Shown here piece after piece: positions 1-8,912 of a stretch of DNA of 40,037 nt. The stretch lies in NCBI GenBank assembly GCA_009777175.1, contig WRMI01000024.1, positions 1-40,037 on the forward strand, written 5' to 3'. The notes beneath the pieces were generated by a model. It did no database searches. It saw nothing but the letters and a program-made list of their open reading frames with translations, and was not told the DNA's origin. The DNA is from Marinilabiliaceae bacterium (GTDB lineage: Bacteria; Bacteroidota; Bacteroidia; Bacteroidales; Marinilabiliaceae). How positions within the stretch are numbered: the first letter of the stretch is position 1; each line of letters starts with the position of its first letter. The position numbers and the translations under genes are program-made.

Positions 1-86
1 GTAAACATAAAATAGGATTAAAAATTAATTGTAAATTAATATCAGTATTTAAGTATAAATCTGTAAACTTTTTTTAGGACGAGACA

Positions 87-345
87 AGGGGCGCACCCTT
101 GCGGTCGCCCGCCCTTAATAAATGAGGGAATGAGTGTAGGGGCGCACCCTTGCGGTCGCCCGCCCTTAATAAATGAGGGAATGAGTGTAGGGGCGCACCC
201 TTGCGGTCGCCCGCCCTTAATAAATGAGTAAATGAGTGTAGGGGCGCACCCTTGCGGTCGCCCGCCCTTAATAAATGAGTAAATGAGGAAATGAGGGAAT
301 GAGTAAATGAGTGAATATGTGAATGAGAATGAGGAATGAGTAAAT
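87..345. repeat. 51-bp tandem repeat array (4 copies) plus short-period tail
   Basis: Four head-to-tail copies start at 87, 138, 189 and 240, a period of exactly 51 bp. Each contains a GC-rich imperfect palindrome (GGGGCGCACC then GGTCGCCC around a short loop) and an AT-rich spacer with TAATAAATGAG. After the fourth copy the array decays into AAATGAG/GAATGAG runs up to about 345. The reverse complement of the same unit, also four copies with period 51, lies at 13221-13410. It reads as a REP-like intergenic satellite; no coding function is evident. Confidence 0.9.
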
Positions 346-818
346 AAGGAGCAATCAAGAAATAATTATTGCAAATTTTTTTAGAGAAACCCTTATTTCA
401 CAAAAGTACCCTTAGTAGAAATGAACAACCCCTAACAACTCTTCCCTTATATTAAGTTGAATAAGGGAATAATGGAAGACAGATATCCTAAATATATAAT
501 GTTATTAAGTGTACCTTCAAAAAATAGGGGTTTTATCATGTTTATTTATTGAAACCCCAAAGTGAATGAGTAAATGAGAAAATGAGAAAATGAGAAAATG
601 AGGGCATTCCGTTAGACGATGCGTTGAATTTATTGAAATGAATGTATATACACAATATCAAATACCAAAGAAATGAATAAAAGAAATCTGTATTAGCGTT
701 CTTTGCGTTAATACAAATATTATAAAAATACTTGGCTTACATAACTCACAATAAATAAAACGATTAAAAATAATTAGATAAAAAATAATAAAAAAAATTC
801 AAAAATTTTGATTTTTTT
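346..818. other. AT-rich intergenic region with hairpins and a partial dispersed repeat
   Basis: No gene is supported here. A perfect 9-bp stem occurs at 442-450/461-469 (TTCCCTTAT/ATAAGGGAA) and a 7-bp stem at 527-533/552-558 (GGGGTTT/AAACCCC). At 401-408 a CAAAAGTA (minus-strand TACTTTTG) matches the Bacteroidetes -7 box and would serve a leftward transcript, but no gene follows inside the window. Positions 563-603 are AAATGAG runs, and 603-640 is a fragment of the GCATTCCGTTAG dispersed hairpin repeat. Confidence 0.6.
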
Positions 819-850
819 TTTGGTTGTTAAAAAAAAGTGTTTTATCTTTG
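819..850 (+). promoter_or_regulatory. Bacteroidetes-type promoter for the 896 gene
   Basis: A TTTG at 819-822 (-33 box) and TATCTTTG at 843-850 (-7 box, consensus TAnnTTTG) are separated by about 20 nt, the spacing known for the Bacteroidetes primary sigma factor. Transcription would start a few bases after 850, giving a leader of about 40 nt before the ATG at 896. Confidence 0.7.
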
Positions 851-895
851 CACTTTGAAATATAAAAAATTTTATTCATTTTTAACATTAGATTT

Positions 896-1924
896 ATGAA
901 AAAAGTAATTTCAACACTGTTTGCAGTGGGCTTATTGGTGTCATTAAGCGCACAAACTACACTTACTTACAAAACTCACGGATTAATTCCGGACGAAAAA
1001 AACCCGATGTTATTGACAAAATATGTTGAGCCGGGTGTTGCAGGGAAAAACGTTGTTTGGGATTTCACTGCACTTGAAATGACAAATTCCTTTGTTGGAA
1101 ACATTGACCAACCACAAAGGGGCAAAAGTTCCGAACTATTTTTAAGCAGTAACTCTGTTTTAGAAGAATTTGGAAACTTTTTCTATTTTGATGTCAATAA
1201 GAACGACATCAAACACTACGGATATGCGTCTGGTAGTGGAAATACAACCATTGAATACAGGACGCCGTTCATTAAAATGAAATATCCGTTCCGCTACGGA
1301 AACTCATACAAAGGTGAGTTTGACGGAGTTTACAACGTTAGAGGCGAACACTACGGAGACATTATCGGAAATTATTCTGTTACAGCAGACGGTACAGGTA
1401 CTTTAATTTTACCCGGTGGAGTCAAATATCCTAACGCTTTACGTGTAAAAGAAGTGAAAAGCTACACCAATGAAACTAAACATAGCACCTACGACATTGT
1501 AAATGAAACTTTTAGGTGGTATGTGAACGAACATCGTTTTCCAATTCTTGTCCTTATTAAAAGTACTTATACCGACAAAAACGGAAGAACAAGTTCAAGT
1601 ACTCAAGCAGCCTACAACCCTGTAATTATCACCAATGATCTATTCAGTTTTGCTGACAATAACGCTTTTGAAGTTAATGTTTATCCAAATCCTTATGTAG
1701 GTCAAGTAAATATTAGCTTTGACGTTGAAGAAGCAGCATTTGTTAACGTTTCTGTTTATACAGCAGCAGGTACACTTGTTGCAGTATTAGCAAATCAAAA
1801 CGAAAAAAGCGGAACAAAAGAATACAAATTTTCCGCAAAACAATTTGGAGTTGGAACTGGCTCTTATGTTGTGAAAGTTACTGTCGGTGAAAATACAGTA
1901 ATGGAAAAGATTTTAGAACTATAA
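896..1924 (+). CDS. Secreted T9SS cargo protein, function unknown
   Basis: This 342-aa protein starts with a clear signal peptide (MKKVISTLFAVGLLVSLSAQ) and ends with a type A T9SS C-terminal sorting domain of about 80 residues, opened by YPNP and closed by a GSYVVKV strand and a hydrophobic terminus. It should cross the inner membrane by Sec, then the outer membrane through T9SS, and be surface-attached or released. The middle (about residues 25-255) is beta-rich with many Tyr and Gly; I recognise no enzymatic motif. It has its own promoter at 819-850 and a terminator at 1967-2002, so it is probably monocistronic. Similar Bacteroidetes proteins are usually annotated only as T9SS type A sorting domain-containing protein. 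Confidence 0.85.
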   Translation: MKKVISTLFAVGLLVSLSAQTTLTYKTHGLIPDEKNPMLLTKYVEPGVAGKNVVWDFTALEMTNSFVGNIDQPQRGKSSELFLSSNSVLEEFGNFFYFDVNKNDIKHYGYASGSGNTTIEYRTPFIKMKYPFRYGNSYKGEFDGVYNVRGEHYGDIIGNYSVTADGTGTLILPGGVKYPNALRVKEVKSYTNETKHSTYDIVNETFRWYVNEHRFPILVLIKSTYTDKNGRTSSSTQAAYNPVIITNDLFSFADNNAFEVNVYPNPYVGQVNISFDVEEAAFVNVSVYTAAGTLVAVLANQNEKSGTKEYKFSAKQFGVGTGSYVVKVTVGENTVMEKILEL

Positions 1925-1966
1925 AAGGTGTTTTTATAGATATTAGGAAGTTATAAATATATGATG

Positions 1967-2002
1967 AAAAGGATGTGATACTTTAAGTATTCATCCTTTT
2001 TT
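1967..2002 (+). terminator. Intrinsic terminator after the 896 gene
   Basis: AAAAGGATG (1967-1975) pairs with CATCCTTTT (1992-2000), and an inner ATACT/AGTAT stem extends the hairpin. The descending arm runs into a T tract. It lies 43 bp after the stop of the T9SS cargo gene and just before the next start codon. Confidence 0.75.
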
Positions 2003-2017
2003 ATTAATGAAAATAAA

Positions 2018-2488
2018 ATGAAAAAGTTTCAATACCTTTTTGTAATAATCTTTTTGTTATTGATGGTTCATTTGAACGGACAAAACGCAATAGGTTTACG
2101 GCTTGGAGCCACCGGTGCAGAAGTATCATTTCAGACTACCAATATTTTTCCCGACAGATTAGAGGCAGATGTGGGTTGGAGTTGGAGTCCCGGTTGGAAC
2201 AGTTGTATCGTTACAGGAATTTATCAATTTGTATTTCCCATTGAAAGCGGATTTTTTTGGCACGCTGGTGCAGGTGCTGCACTCGGTCTTTGGAGTTATA
2301 CAGGAAAAAATCCCACAGATTATAAAGGAGGAGTCTCACTTGCAGTTGTCTTAAACGGTGGTGCCGAATATAAATTCACTGAAATACCCGTCCAAGTTTC
2401 TTTAGATTTAAGACTTTCACCATACATACATAGAAGAGGCGCAGCGCCTTGGTTCGATTTGGGAATTGGATTGAGATATTTGTTTTAA
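2018..2488 (+). CDS. Small outer-membrane beta-barrel-like protein
   Basis: The 156-aa product has a strong signal peptide (MKKFQYLFVIIFLLLMVHLNGQ) followed by alternating beta-strand patterns rich in Gly and aromatics (GLRLGATGAEVSF, GFFWHAGAGAALGLW, WFDLGIGLRYLF) and ends in Phe, typical of outer-membrane barrels. The length suggests about eight strands, as in OmpA-like or OmpW-like small porins. No specific family is recognised. A terminator separates it from the upstream gene; downstream, in the same reading frame after its stop, lies a relic of a T9SS sorting domain (2489-2590), so this neighbourhood has been rearranged. Confidence 0.7.
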   Translation: MKKFQYLFVIIFLLLMVHLNGQNAIGLRLGATGAEVSFQTTNIFPDRLEADVGWSWSPGWNSCIVTGIYQFVFPIESGFFWHAGAGAALGLWSYTGKNPTDYKGGVSLAVVLNGGAEYKFTEIPVQVSLDLRLSPYIHRRGAAPWFDLGIGLRYLF

Positions 2489-2590
2489 AAAATAGAAACT
2501 TTTTCAATAAACAATATTTTATCTGGTATTTACGTTATAAAAGTTTATTTAAGTTCTAATGAAATTGTAACGGAAATATTTGTAAAACAG
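2489..2590 (+). pseudogene. Relic of a T9SS C-terminal sorting domain
   Basis: The 34 codons after the stop of the beta-barrel gene stay open and encode [15 protein letters not shown] followed by [13 protein letters not shown]. This is the typical last part of a T9SS type A sorting domain (L-x-x-G-x-Y-x-V-K-V, then a turn and K-x-F-V-K-Q). No start codon or signal peptide belongs to it and the YPNP part is absent. It shares the frame of both the upstream barrel gene and the downstream pgk. I read it as the surviving 3' end of a deleted T9SS cargo gene. Confidence 0.65.
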
Positions 2591-2603
2591 GAATTTACTA
2601 TAC

Positions 2604-2645
2604 ATTTATTCAATTATGTCAAAAATATTTATTCAATTATGTCAA
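2604..2645 (+). repeat. 23-bp tandem duplication at the pgk start
   Basis: The motif TTATTCAATTATGTCAA occurs twice, with ATGs at 2616 and 2639, 23 bp apart. Only the second ATG opens the pgk frame; the first is out of frame and would give a short peptide. The duplication therefore creates a decoy start directly before a housekeeping gene. Confidence 0.8.
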
Positions 2646-3901
2646 CGATAGAAAATTTTAATTTTGAAGGAAAAAGAGCGATTGTACGTGTTGATTTTAA
2701 CGTACCGCTCAACAAACAATTTGAAGTAACTGATGATACACGTATCAGTGCGGCATTGCCAACAATAAATAAAATATTGGATGATGGCGGCTCGGCAATA
2801 GTTATGTCGCACTTGGGGAGACCCGATGGAGAGGTTAATCAAGATTATTCTTTGCGGCACATAAAAGGGCATTTTGCTAAATTGCTTGGCAAAGAAGTGA
2901 TTTTTGCCGAAGATTGCGTAGGAACAATAGCAAAAACAAAGGCAGAGTCGCTGAAAGCGGGTCAAGTTTTGCTGCTTGAAAATCTTAGATTTCATTTAGA
3001 AGAAGAAGGAAAGCCGAAACTTCCAAAAGATGTTTCAGAAGAAACGAAAAAAGCTGCAAAAGTCGAAATGAAAATTAAACAAAAGAACTTTGCCAAAGAA
3101 CTTGCCTCTTTTGCAGATGTTTATGTTAACGATGCTTTCGGAACGGCACACAGGGCGCACGCATCTACAGCCGTCATTGCAGATTTTTTCGACAACGACA
3201 ATAAAATGTTCGGTTATCTGATTGAGAGTGAATTAGGTAGCCTCGAAAAAGTTCTTTTTAATCCTAAAAGACCTTTTACGGCTATAATGGGAGGCGCAAA
3301 AGTTTCCTCAAAAATTACAATTATAGAAAACCTTTTAGATAAAGTAGATAATTTGATTTTAGGAGGAGGTATGATTTTTACCTTTATAAAAGCGCACGGC
3401 GGAAACATTGGTAATTCACTTTGCGAACCCGATTTTTTAGAATTAGCACTTAACATCGAGAAAAAAGCCGCCGAAAAAGGAGTAAACCTATATTTCGGAA
3501 AAGATGTAACAGTTGCCGATGCATTCAAGAACGAGGCAAACAGAAAAATTACTGCCAACAATGAAATCCCTGATGGCTGGTTAGGATTAGATATCGGACC
3601 CGAAACAACTAAAACTTTTAAAAAAGTGATAGAAAATTCTCAAACAATACTTTGGAACGGTCCCGTTGGAGTTTTTGAAATGGAAAATTTTGCCGCAGGA
3701 ACAAAATCAGTTGGTGAAGCCGTTGTGGCTGCAACAAAAAAAGGAGCATTTTCACTTATTGGCGGAGGAGACTCAGTGGCAGCCGTTAACCAATTTGGGT
3801 TTGCAGAAAACGTTTCATATATTTCAACAGCAGGAGGAGCATTGCTCGAATATCTTGAAGGTAAAATTTTACCCGGAATTAAAGCTATTATTAGTGATTA
3901 G
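2639..3901 (+). CDS. pgk: Phosphoglycerate kinase
   Basis: A 420-aa cytosolic glycolytic enzyme that transfers phosphate from 1,3-bisphosphoglycerate to ADP. Visible signatures are RVDFNVPLN near the N terminus, [31 protein letters not shown], the WNGPVGVFE loop and GGGDSVAAV for nucleotide binding. The length is at the long end of the family because of a Lys/Glu-rich insertion (about residues 120-152) before the NDAFG motif, as in other Bacteroidetes. The start at 2639 gives the expected N terminus ([20 protein letters not shown]). It appears to stand alone; a T9SS relic precedes it and a satellite repeat begins at its stop codon. Confidence 0.98.
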   Translation: MSTIENFNFEGKRAIVRVDFNVPLNKQFEVTDDTRISAALPTINKILDDGGSAIVMSHLGRPDGEVNQDYSLRHIKGHFAKLLGKEVIFAEDCVGTIAKTKAESLKAGQVLLLENLRFHLEEEGKPKLPKDVSEETKKAAKVEMKIKQKNFAKELASFADVYVNDAFGTAHRAHASTAVIADFFDNDNKMFGYLIESELGSLEKVLFNPKRPFTAIMGGAKVSSKITIIENLLDKVDNLILGGGMIFTFIKAHGGNIGNSLCEPDFLELALNIEKKAAEKGVNLYFGKDVTVADAFKNEANRKITANNEIPDGWLGLDIGPETTKTFKKVIENSQTILWNGPVGVFEMENFAAGTKSVGEAVVAATKKGAFSLIGGGDSVAAVNQFGFAENVSYISTAGGALLEYLEGKILPGIKAIISD

Positions 3902-3992
3902 TGGTTAGCGGTTAGTGGTTAGCGGTTAGCGGTTAGTGGTTAGCGGTTTGTGGTTAGTGGTTAGTGGTTAGCGGTTAGTGGTTAGTGATTAG
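3896..3992 (+). repeat. TTAGTGG/TTAGCGG heptamer satellite
   Basis: Starting in the last codons of pgk, the sequence repeats GGTTAGCGGTTAGTGGTTAG about a dozen times with a period near seven bases. It then passes into AACTGAAAACTGATAACTG runs. The same AACTGA-type microsatellite recurs near 4190-4275, 4430-4515, 33760-33795 and 37855-37918, and in reverse orientation at 18960-19015. It looks like slippage-prone intergenic filler. Confidence 0.8.
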
Positions 3993-4022
3993 TGAAAACT
4001 GATAACTGAAAACTGAAAACTG

Positions 4023-4546
4023 ATAAAATAACATATTAAAATAATTTTTTATGAGATGGTACAGAATTAGGATGCATTCCTATCGGGATGCGGGTGTTTT
4101 GATTGATTTATTTCTACCAAGCGATGCATTCATTTCAATAAATTCAATGCATCGCCTAACGGAATGCTGAAAACTAAAGACTAACGACTAACGACTGAAA
4201 ACTGAAAACTGAAAACTGAAAACTGATAACTGAAAACTGAAAACTGATAACTGAAAACTGATAACTGAAAACTGATATAATAACATATAAAAAAATTTTT
4301 ATGAATTGGTACAAAATGGGGGATGCATTCCTATCGGAATGCGGGTGTTTTGATTGATTTATTTCTACCAAGCGATGCATTCCTAACGGAATGCTGAAAA
4401 CTAAAGACTAAAGACTAAAGACTAAAGACTAACGACTGAAGACTGAAAACTGAAAACTGAAAACTGATAACTGATAACTGATAACTCATAACTGATAACT
4501 CATAACTGATAACTCATAAAATAACATATTTAAAAAAATTTTTTTC
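4023..4546 (+). repeat. Repeat cluster: triplicated start-site module and two hairpin repeats
   Basis: Three copies of an ATAACATAT-(A)n-(T)n-ATGA module lie at 4023-4062, 4275-4312 and 4515-4550; only the last leads into a real gene. The first two continue as ATGAGATGGTAC and ATGAATTGGTAC and then run into a dispersed repeat (4072-4163 and 4320-4395) holding GATGCATTCCTATCGG, TTTTGATTGATTTATTTC and CATTCCTAACGGAATGC. AACTGAAAACTG microsatellite fills the rest. No protein-coding gene is supported. Confidence 0.75.
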
Positions 4547-7390
4547 ATGAACAAGAACATCTATTTTTCGTGGTTTTTTGTTGCGTTTTTCTTTATATTT
4601 ATTAGAGGGAATGCACAAAACATTGATATTGGAGCGAATAACGCGGGACAAGTTAATTCTGTTTGGTCATGTGCCGCAGATGGAGTAACTTACACAATAT
4701 CAGACGATGTTACGGTGATTGGCACCTTAATTAGTGCCCCCGCAACAATAACGTTTAATATTGCTAACAACGGTATTACGATATCGTGGGATGCAGATAT
4801 TACGGGTAGCGACGGTTTAGTAAATAGTTTGATAAATATTACGGGCGCAAGTAATACCTTTATCATAAACGGAACTATTGAAGCAAACGGTACTAAAAGC
4901 AGCGCCGTTGAAACAACTGGACATATAATCGTTGAAACAACAGGAAGCGTATACGCAACGGGTACCTACGGCGTAGCAATTTATGCAACCAATTCTGGAA
5001 ACATTATCAATGTTTTAGGAAAGGTAGAAGTAATTGGTTACGACGGTATTGGTATCAAAACAGAAAGCGCAAATGCAACAGTCGTTATTTCAGATGACGG
5101 AAATGTGAAAGCAAATTGCAGCGGCATTGGAATTCAAACCGAAGGTAGTTTCAACAAAGTAAACGTCATTGGAGGAACGGTATTGGCTGATAACTTTGCT
5201 ATTTATTGCATTGGAGTTGATAATGAGGTCTTTGTGGACAATGATGCAACAATTTTTTCATCAATGACTGTTTCAATTACAACTGAAGGTATTAACAATA
5301 AAGTTGAAGTTGTTTCCGGTGAAATAGGAGACATTAATACAACAGGTGATAATACAAATGTTTTAGTATCGGGTGGATTTCCGGGAAATATTTTAACAGA
5401 AGGGAATTATACAAAAGTAAATATTTCTGGTGGTGAAGTGATTTCAATAACTTCCTTTGGCGATGACACAACTATCTCTGTTTCAGATGGTACGGTTGAA
5501 GGAATTATTACCGAAGGAGATGATAATATTGTTATGGTGAGTGGTGGAATAGTCAGAGATACAACAGGAACGGCTATTTCTGCAACAGGATATAATAATT
5601 TGGTCAATGTAAGTGGAACTGGCGAAGTGGTTACTACAACAGGAATTGCCATTTATAGCACAAGTACTGTAACTATTGAAGGCGGTATTGTAAGTGCTTT
5701 TGATGAAACATCACTCGGTTTTGGAATAGCAATTAAACACGAAGATGCAAGTAGCGCAGTTACCGTTCGGGGTGGAGTTGTTAGAGCAACTTATGGTGTG
5801 GCTATTGAATCTATCGGACAAGTTGCTGTTACAGGAGGAATTGTTTTTGCATTTGGAGACGATATAAAGGGAGCTGGAAATGTGATAAATGCCGATACAT
5901 TCACCGATGCAACTGGTACGGGAATAGTTATAGGATGGGACAAAGAGAAAGGAAACACTGTATATTGCATTTATTCTGAAACAGACCTCAGTAAAAGCCC
6001 GCCAAATGCAACAGCAATGTGGGATATAGAAAACAACGCAAGTGGTATAAGATTTGCTAACGGAACAAATATCGGTTTTATTAAAATTAAAGATATTTAT
6101 GTCAAACGTGTTCCCACGATAAATGATTTTGATTTCCAAATCATTGATAAAGAATACGATTGCCAGCCTTTTAACCTTCAAATAATAGCAATAAATGGAA
6201 ATCCAACCTTTGAAATTTTTTACAATGATGTTCCTGACTTGCCAATTAATGTAGGTACATATCAAATCACGATAAATATTATTTCAACCGATGCAGGTAG
6301 TGATTTTTGTATAGCAAACGATATTTATTTAGGAACTTTGACCATTAATCCTGCTCTTCTTACAGTTATAGCGCAAGATGCAATAATGATATATGGTTCA
6401 AATCCTAACGATGTTGACCTTGAGTATATAATTGAAGGTTTTGCCTGTGCAGAAAATGAATCCGTTTTGACACAATTGCCAACTATTAACATTGCAAGCG
6501 ATATCACTTCAAACACTTTGCCAGGCGTTTATCCCGACAGAATTTTAGTTTCGGGCGGTGCAGCGGATAATTATTATTTTGAATATATTTTTGGAACACT
6601 TACGATTGTAAGTACCGAATTAATTGGAATCAACGTGAATGGACAAGCAGCTGATAAAGATGGAGATAATTTTGTTTTCACTGATACTCAATGCGGTAAC
6701 CCCACAGCAACCATTTTAGTTTTAACAGCAGATCCATTAGCGACTATAATTATCAATGATGAATATGGAAATAACCGCACGTTCTTTCTCACAACAGGCA
6801 TCAATGAATTTATAATCACAGTAATATCGCAAAATGGACAAATTGAAAGTACCTATTTGCTTACAATTGAACGGATGATACCTTTTGAGCAATTAGTAAA
6901 AATAAGATGGTCGGACAACACTTTCACTGTTATCAACAATCCGGGCAACAACGGAGGATTTAATTTCAATTCTGCAACATTTCAGTGGTTTTTTAATGAC
7001 GACCCAATTCCGCAAGGAACAGGGCAATCTTTATCATTCGACCCACACGGAGGTGCATTTACGCAAGGTAATTACCATGTAGAAATTACTACAAGTTCGG
7101 GCGTACTTAAAAGTTGCCAATACTATGTCTCTTTTGGAAAAATGGGTATTAATATATATCCAAATCCAGTCTCAAAAGGGCAAACTATTTATATTGAAAC
7201 AGATACAGAAGATGAAATTTTTAAAGACGCTACAATTGAAGTTTATAATTATTTGGGTTTAAGGGTAGCAAATATTAAGACTGAAGGAACAATAACTCCC
7301 GTCAATCTTAATTTTTCAACGGGTGTTCATTTTTTTATTGTTACTTGCAAAAACGGCTTAAAGAAAGAACTTAAAATAATTGTACAATGA
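4547..7390 (+). CDS. Large T9SS adhesin-like surface protein
   Basis: A 947-aa protein with an N-terminal signal peptide (cleavage likely after GNAQ, about residue 24). Residues about 60-430 are repetitive, low in charge and rich in G, I, V, T and N with short beta-strand turns such as VNVSGT and VTVRGGVVRATYG, suggesting a parallel beta-helix. Two MBG-type domains follow (about 515-605 and 600-690), then a cadherin-like beta-sandwich (about 691-775, ending YLLTIER), a PKD-like stretch, and a T9SS sorting domain from INIYPNP (about 867) to the end. It should be exported by T9SS and displayed on the surface; ligand unknown. Its stop overlaps the next start by 4 bp (ATGA), so it is translationally coupled to the beta-barrel gene. 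The same pairing occurs at 12.2-16.7 kb. Confidence 0.85.
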   Translation: MNKNIYFSWFFVAFFFIFIRGNAQNIDIGANNAGQVNSVWSCAADGVTYTISDDVTVIGTLISAPATITFNIANNGITISWDADITGSDGLVNSLINITGASNTFIINGTIEANGTKSSAVETTGHIIVETTGSVYATGTYGVAIYATNSGNIINVLGKVEVIGYDGIGIKTESANATVVISDDGNVKANCSGIGIQTEGSFNKVNVIGGTVLADNFAIYCIGVDNEVFVDNDATIFSSMTVSITTEGINNKVEVVSGEIGDINTTGDNTNVLVSGGFPGNILTEGNYTKVNISGGEVISITSFGDDTTISVSDGTVEGIITEGDDNIVMVSGGIVRDTTGTAISATGYNNLVNVSGTGEVVTTTGIAIYSTSTVTIEGGIVSAFDETSLGFGIAIKHEDASSAVTVRGGVVRATYGVAIESIGQVAVTGGIVFAFGDDIKGAGNVINADTFTDATGTGIVIGWDKEKGNTVYCIYSETDLSKSPPNATAMWDIENNASGIRFANGTNIGFIKIKDIYVKRVPTINDFDFQIIDKEYDCQPFNLQIIAINGNPTFEIFYNDVPDLPINVGTYQITINIISTDAGSDFCIANDIYLGTLTINPALLTVIAQDAIMIYGSNPNDVDLEYIIEGFACAENESVLTQLPTINIASDITSNTLPGVYPDRILVSGGAADNYYFEYIFGTLTIVSTELIGINVNGQAADKDGDNFVFTDTQCGNPTATILVLTADPLATIIINDEYGNNRTFFLTTGINEFIITVISQNGQIESTYLLTIERMIPFEQLVKIRWSDNTFTVINNPGNNGGFNFNSATFQWFFNDDPIPQGTGQSLSFDPHGGAFTQGNYHVEITTSSGVLKSCQYYVSFGKMGINIYPNPVSKGQTIYIETDTEDEIFKDATIEVYNYLGLRVANIKTEGTITPVNLNFSTGVHFFIVTCKNGLKKELKIIVQ

Positions 7391-8445
7391 ATTTGATAGC
7401 AAGTAAATTTCTATTAAGATTAGCGATAATTGTAATCGTTTCATTTTCAACAGTTACACAAGCACAGTATAGACATGAATTTTCGGGATATATTGGCGGA
7501 GGTCTGTCTACTTTGCAATACAATATTGACAACGGAGTGCGAAAAGATGGTTTCGGAGGTCATTTAGGTATTGGATATACTTATTTCTTCTCGACAAATA
7601 TTGGTATCAGTACGGGCGTTGAAGTTGCAATGTACAACACTAAATTTAAATCTGATATTTTTCGATTAAGTTATGATGCTGTTGACAACGAAGGTTCACC
7701 ATTTGAATTTCGTAGCGAGATTAGCGATTTTGTTGAGAAACAGCGCGCAATGATGCTTCAAATTCCTTTGATGCTTCAATTTCAAACATCCGGCGACAGA
7801 ATGTGGTATGTTGCAATTGGTGGAAAATTTGGACTGCCAATGAACGGTGCATACAAAACAACCGCTACTTTTAGGAACTCTGGTTACTACGAATTTGAAA
7901 ATTACGAATATACAACCCAACAATTTATGGGTTTTGGGATTTATCCGGATAACAAAGCAAGCGGAAATTTTGAATTTAAACCCGCTATTTTTGCCTCTGC
8001 AGAACTCGGTAGAAAGCGAATACTTAATAACAACGGACTCATCCTGTATATTGGATTATATTTAGATTATGGACTCAACAATGTTAGTAATGTAAATGCT
8101 CAAAATTCGGCTGATATGCCGCCATTAGTAACAAATGATTTACAAATTAACAGTGTCTTAAATTCACAATCATATCCATCAACTATTACACCTCTCGCGG
8201 CAGGGATTAAATTGAAACTTTCTTACGGTGCAGTAAAAATTGACCTTAGATCCCAGCCAAAGAAAAGAGGTCCGATACAAAAAGGTTATGAATGCGACCG
8301 TTGTCGTATCTGTATTTGCCTCGGCAAACAAAAGCCGCCTCATCAGATTAAGAAAGGTGACAAAAAGAGTCAAACGAAACAAAAATCACCAAGTAGCAGC
8401 AATAAAAGTAGAAGCAAAGGAACACAACAGAAAAAAAGAAGGTAA
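7387..8445 (+). CDS. Outer-membrane beta-barrel protein with basic Cys-containing tail
   Basis: This 352-aa protein has a signal peptide (cleavage near TQAQ, residue about 26) and a beta-barrel body of alternating strands (GYIGGGLSTLQY, GGHLGIGYTYFF, PLAAGIKLKLSYG), the pattern of the outer-membrane beta-barrel families of Bacteroidetes. It is similar in layout to the product at 12230-13147: both have a central LQIPLMLQF or LSVPLMLHY segment followed by YVAIGGKFGLP or YAMTGIKFIIP. Unusually, about 60 residues follow the last strand: a CDRCRICIC cluster and a Lys/Ser/Gln-rich basic tail ending QQKKRR. The ATGA overlap with the upstream T9SS gene suggests the two work together, for example barrel plus surface partner. 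No enzyme function is seen. Confidence 0.75.
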   Translation: MNLIASKFLLRLAIIVIVSFSTVTQAQYRHEFSGYIGGGLSTLQYNIDNGVRKDGFGGHLGIGYTYFFSTNIGISTGVEVAMYNTKFKSDIFRLSYDAVDNEGSPFEFRSEISDFVEKQRAMMLQIPLMLQFQTSGDRMWYVAIGGKFGLPMNGAYKTTATFRNSGYYEFENYEYTTQQFMGFGIYPDNKASGNFEFKPAIFASAELGRKRILNNNGLILYIGLYLDYGLNNVSNVNAQNSADMPPLVTNDLQINSVLNSQSYPSTITPLAAGIKLKLSYGAVKIDLRSQPKKRGPIQKGYECDRCRICICLGKQKPPHQIKKGDKKSQTKQKSPSSSNKSRSKGTQQKKRR

Positions 8446-8912
8446 TTAACTAATGTTTCGCGCAAGCATTTTCAGAACTCCTGACTTCGACACTTTTAAA
8501 AAATAATTTTATAATATACTGAATATCAATAACATAAGATTTTTAGTGAGTGCCGCAAAAAATCGTTAAAGTGGCTTAAAATGCCGATTTTATACTATTT
8601 GGGTGTCGCATTGTCGAAGTCAGGAAAAAGAAGATAACTTAATTAATTAGTGTTTCGCAAAATAAATTAACTCTTTTTTGTTTCAAAAACATTAATACCT
8701 TTTTTTCAAAATATTCAGAACTCCTGCGCAGAGTGTCGCATTGAGGAAGTCAGGAACTATTGTCATGTTAGTGGTTGTTTGGGGGTCACATTGACGTAGT
8801 CAGAAAAGAAAAACGACCGAAATTTTTAGGCAAACATACACATGCATTCAGTGAAAATCCGTCAATCTGTGAAAATCCGTCCAATCCGCCAATCCGTATA
8901 TCCCCACACTAT
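8446..8912. repeat. Intergenic region with duplicated degenerate element
   Basis: Two related units start at about 8446 and 8641: each begins with TTAATTA-like bases and GTTTCGC, continues to TTCAGAACTCCTG (8471 and 8714) and ends with GTGTCGCATTG..GAAGTCAGGA (8602 and 8728). A third decayed end lies near 8783-8804. The first unit also contains an inverted pair, CCTGACTTCGACA and TGTCGAAGTCAGG. At 8858-8900 a short CCGTCAATC/CCGTCCAATCCGCC run follows. It may be a decayed small non-autonomous element. No gene is supported. Confidence 0.55.

Noticed and set aside
87-290. Regular repeats that could suggest a CRISPR array.
   Set aside because: The spacers are near-identical between copies and the period is strictly 51 bp; there are no unique spacers and no cas genes.
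74-358. A 94-codon minus-strand open frame with repeated LLRAGDRKGAPLHSF units.
   Set aside because: It is a translation of the 51-bp tandem repeat and simple sequence, without gene features.
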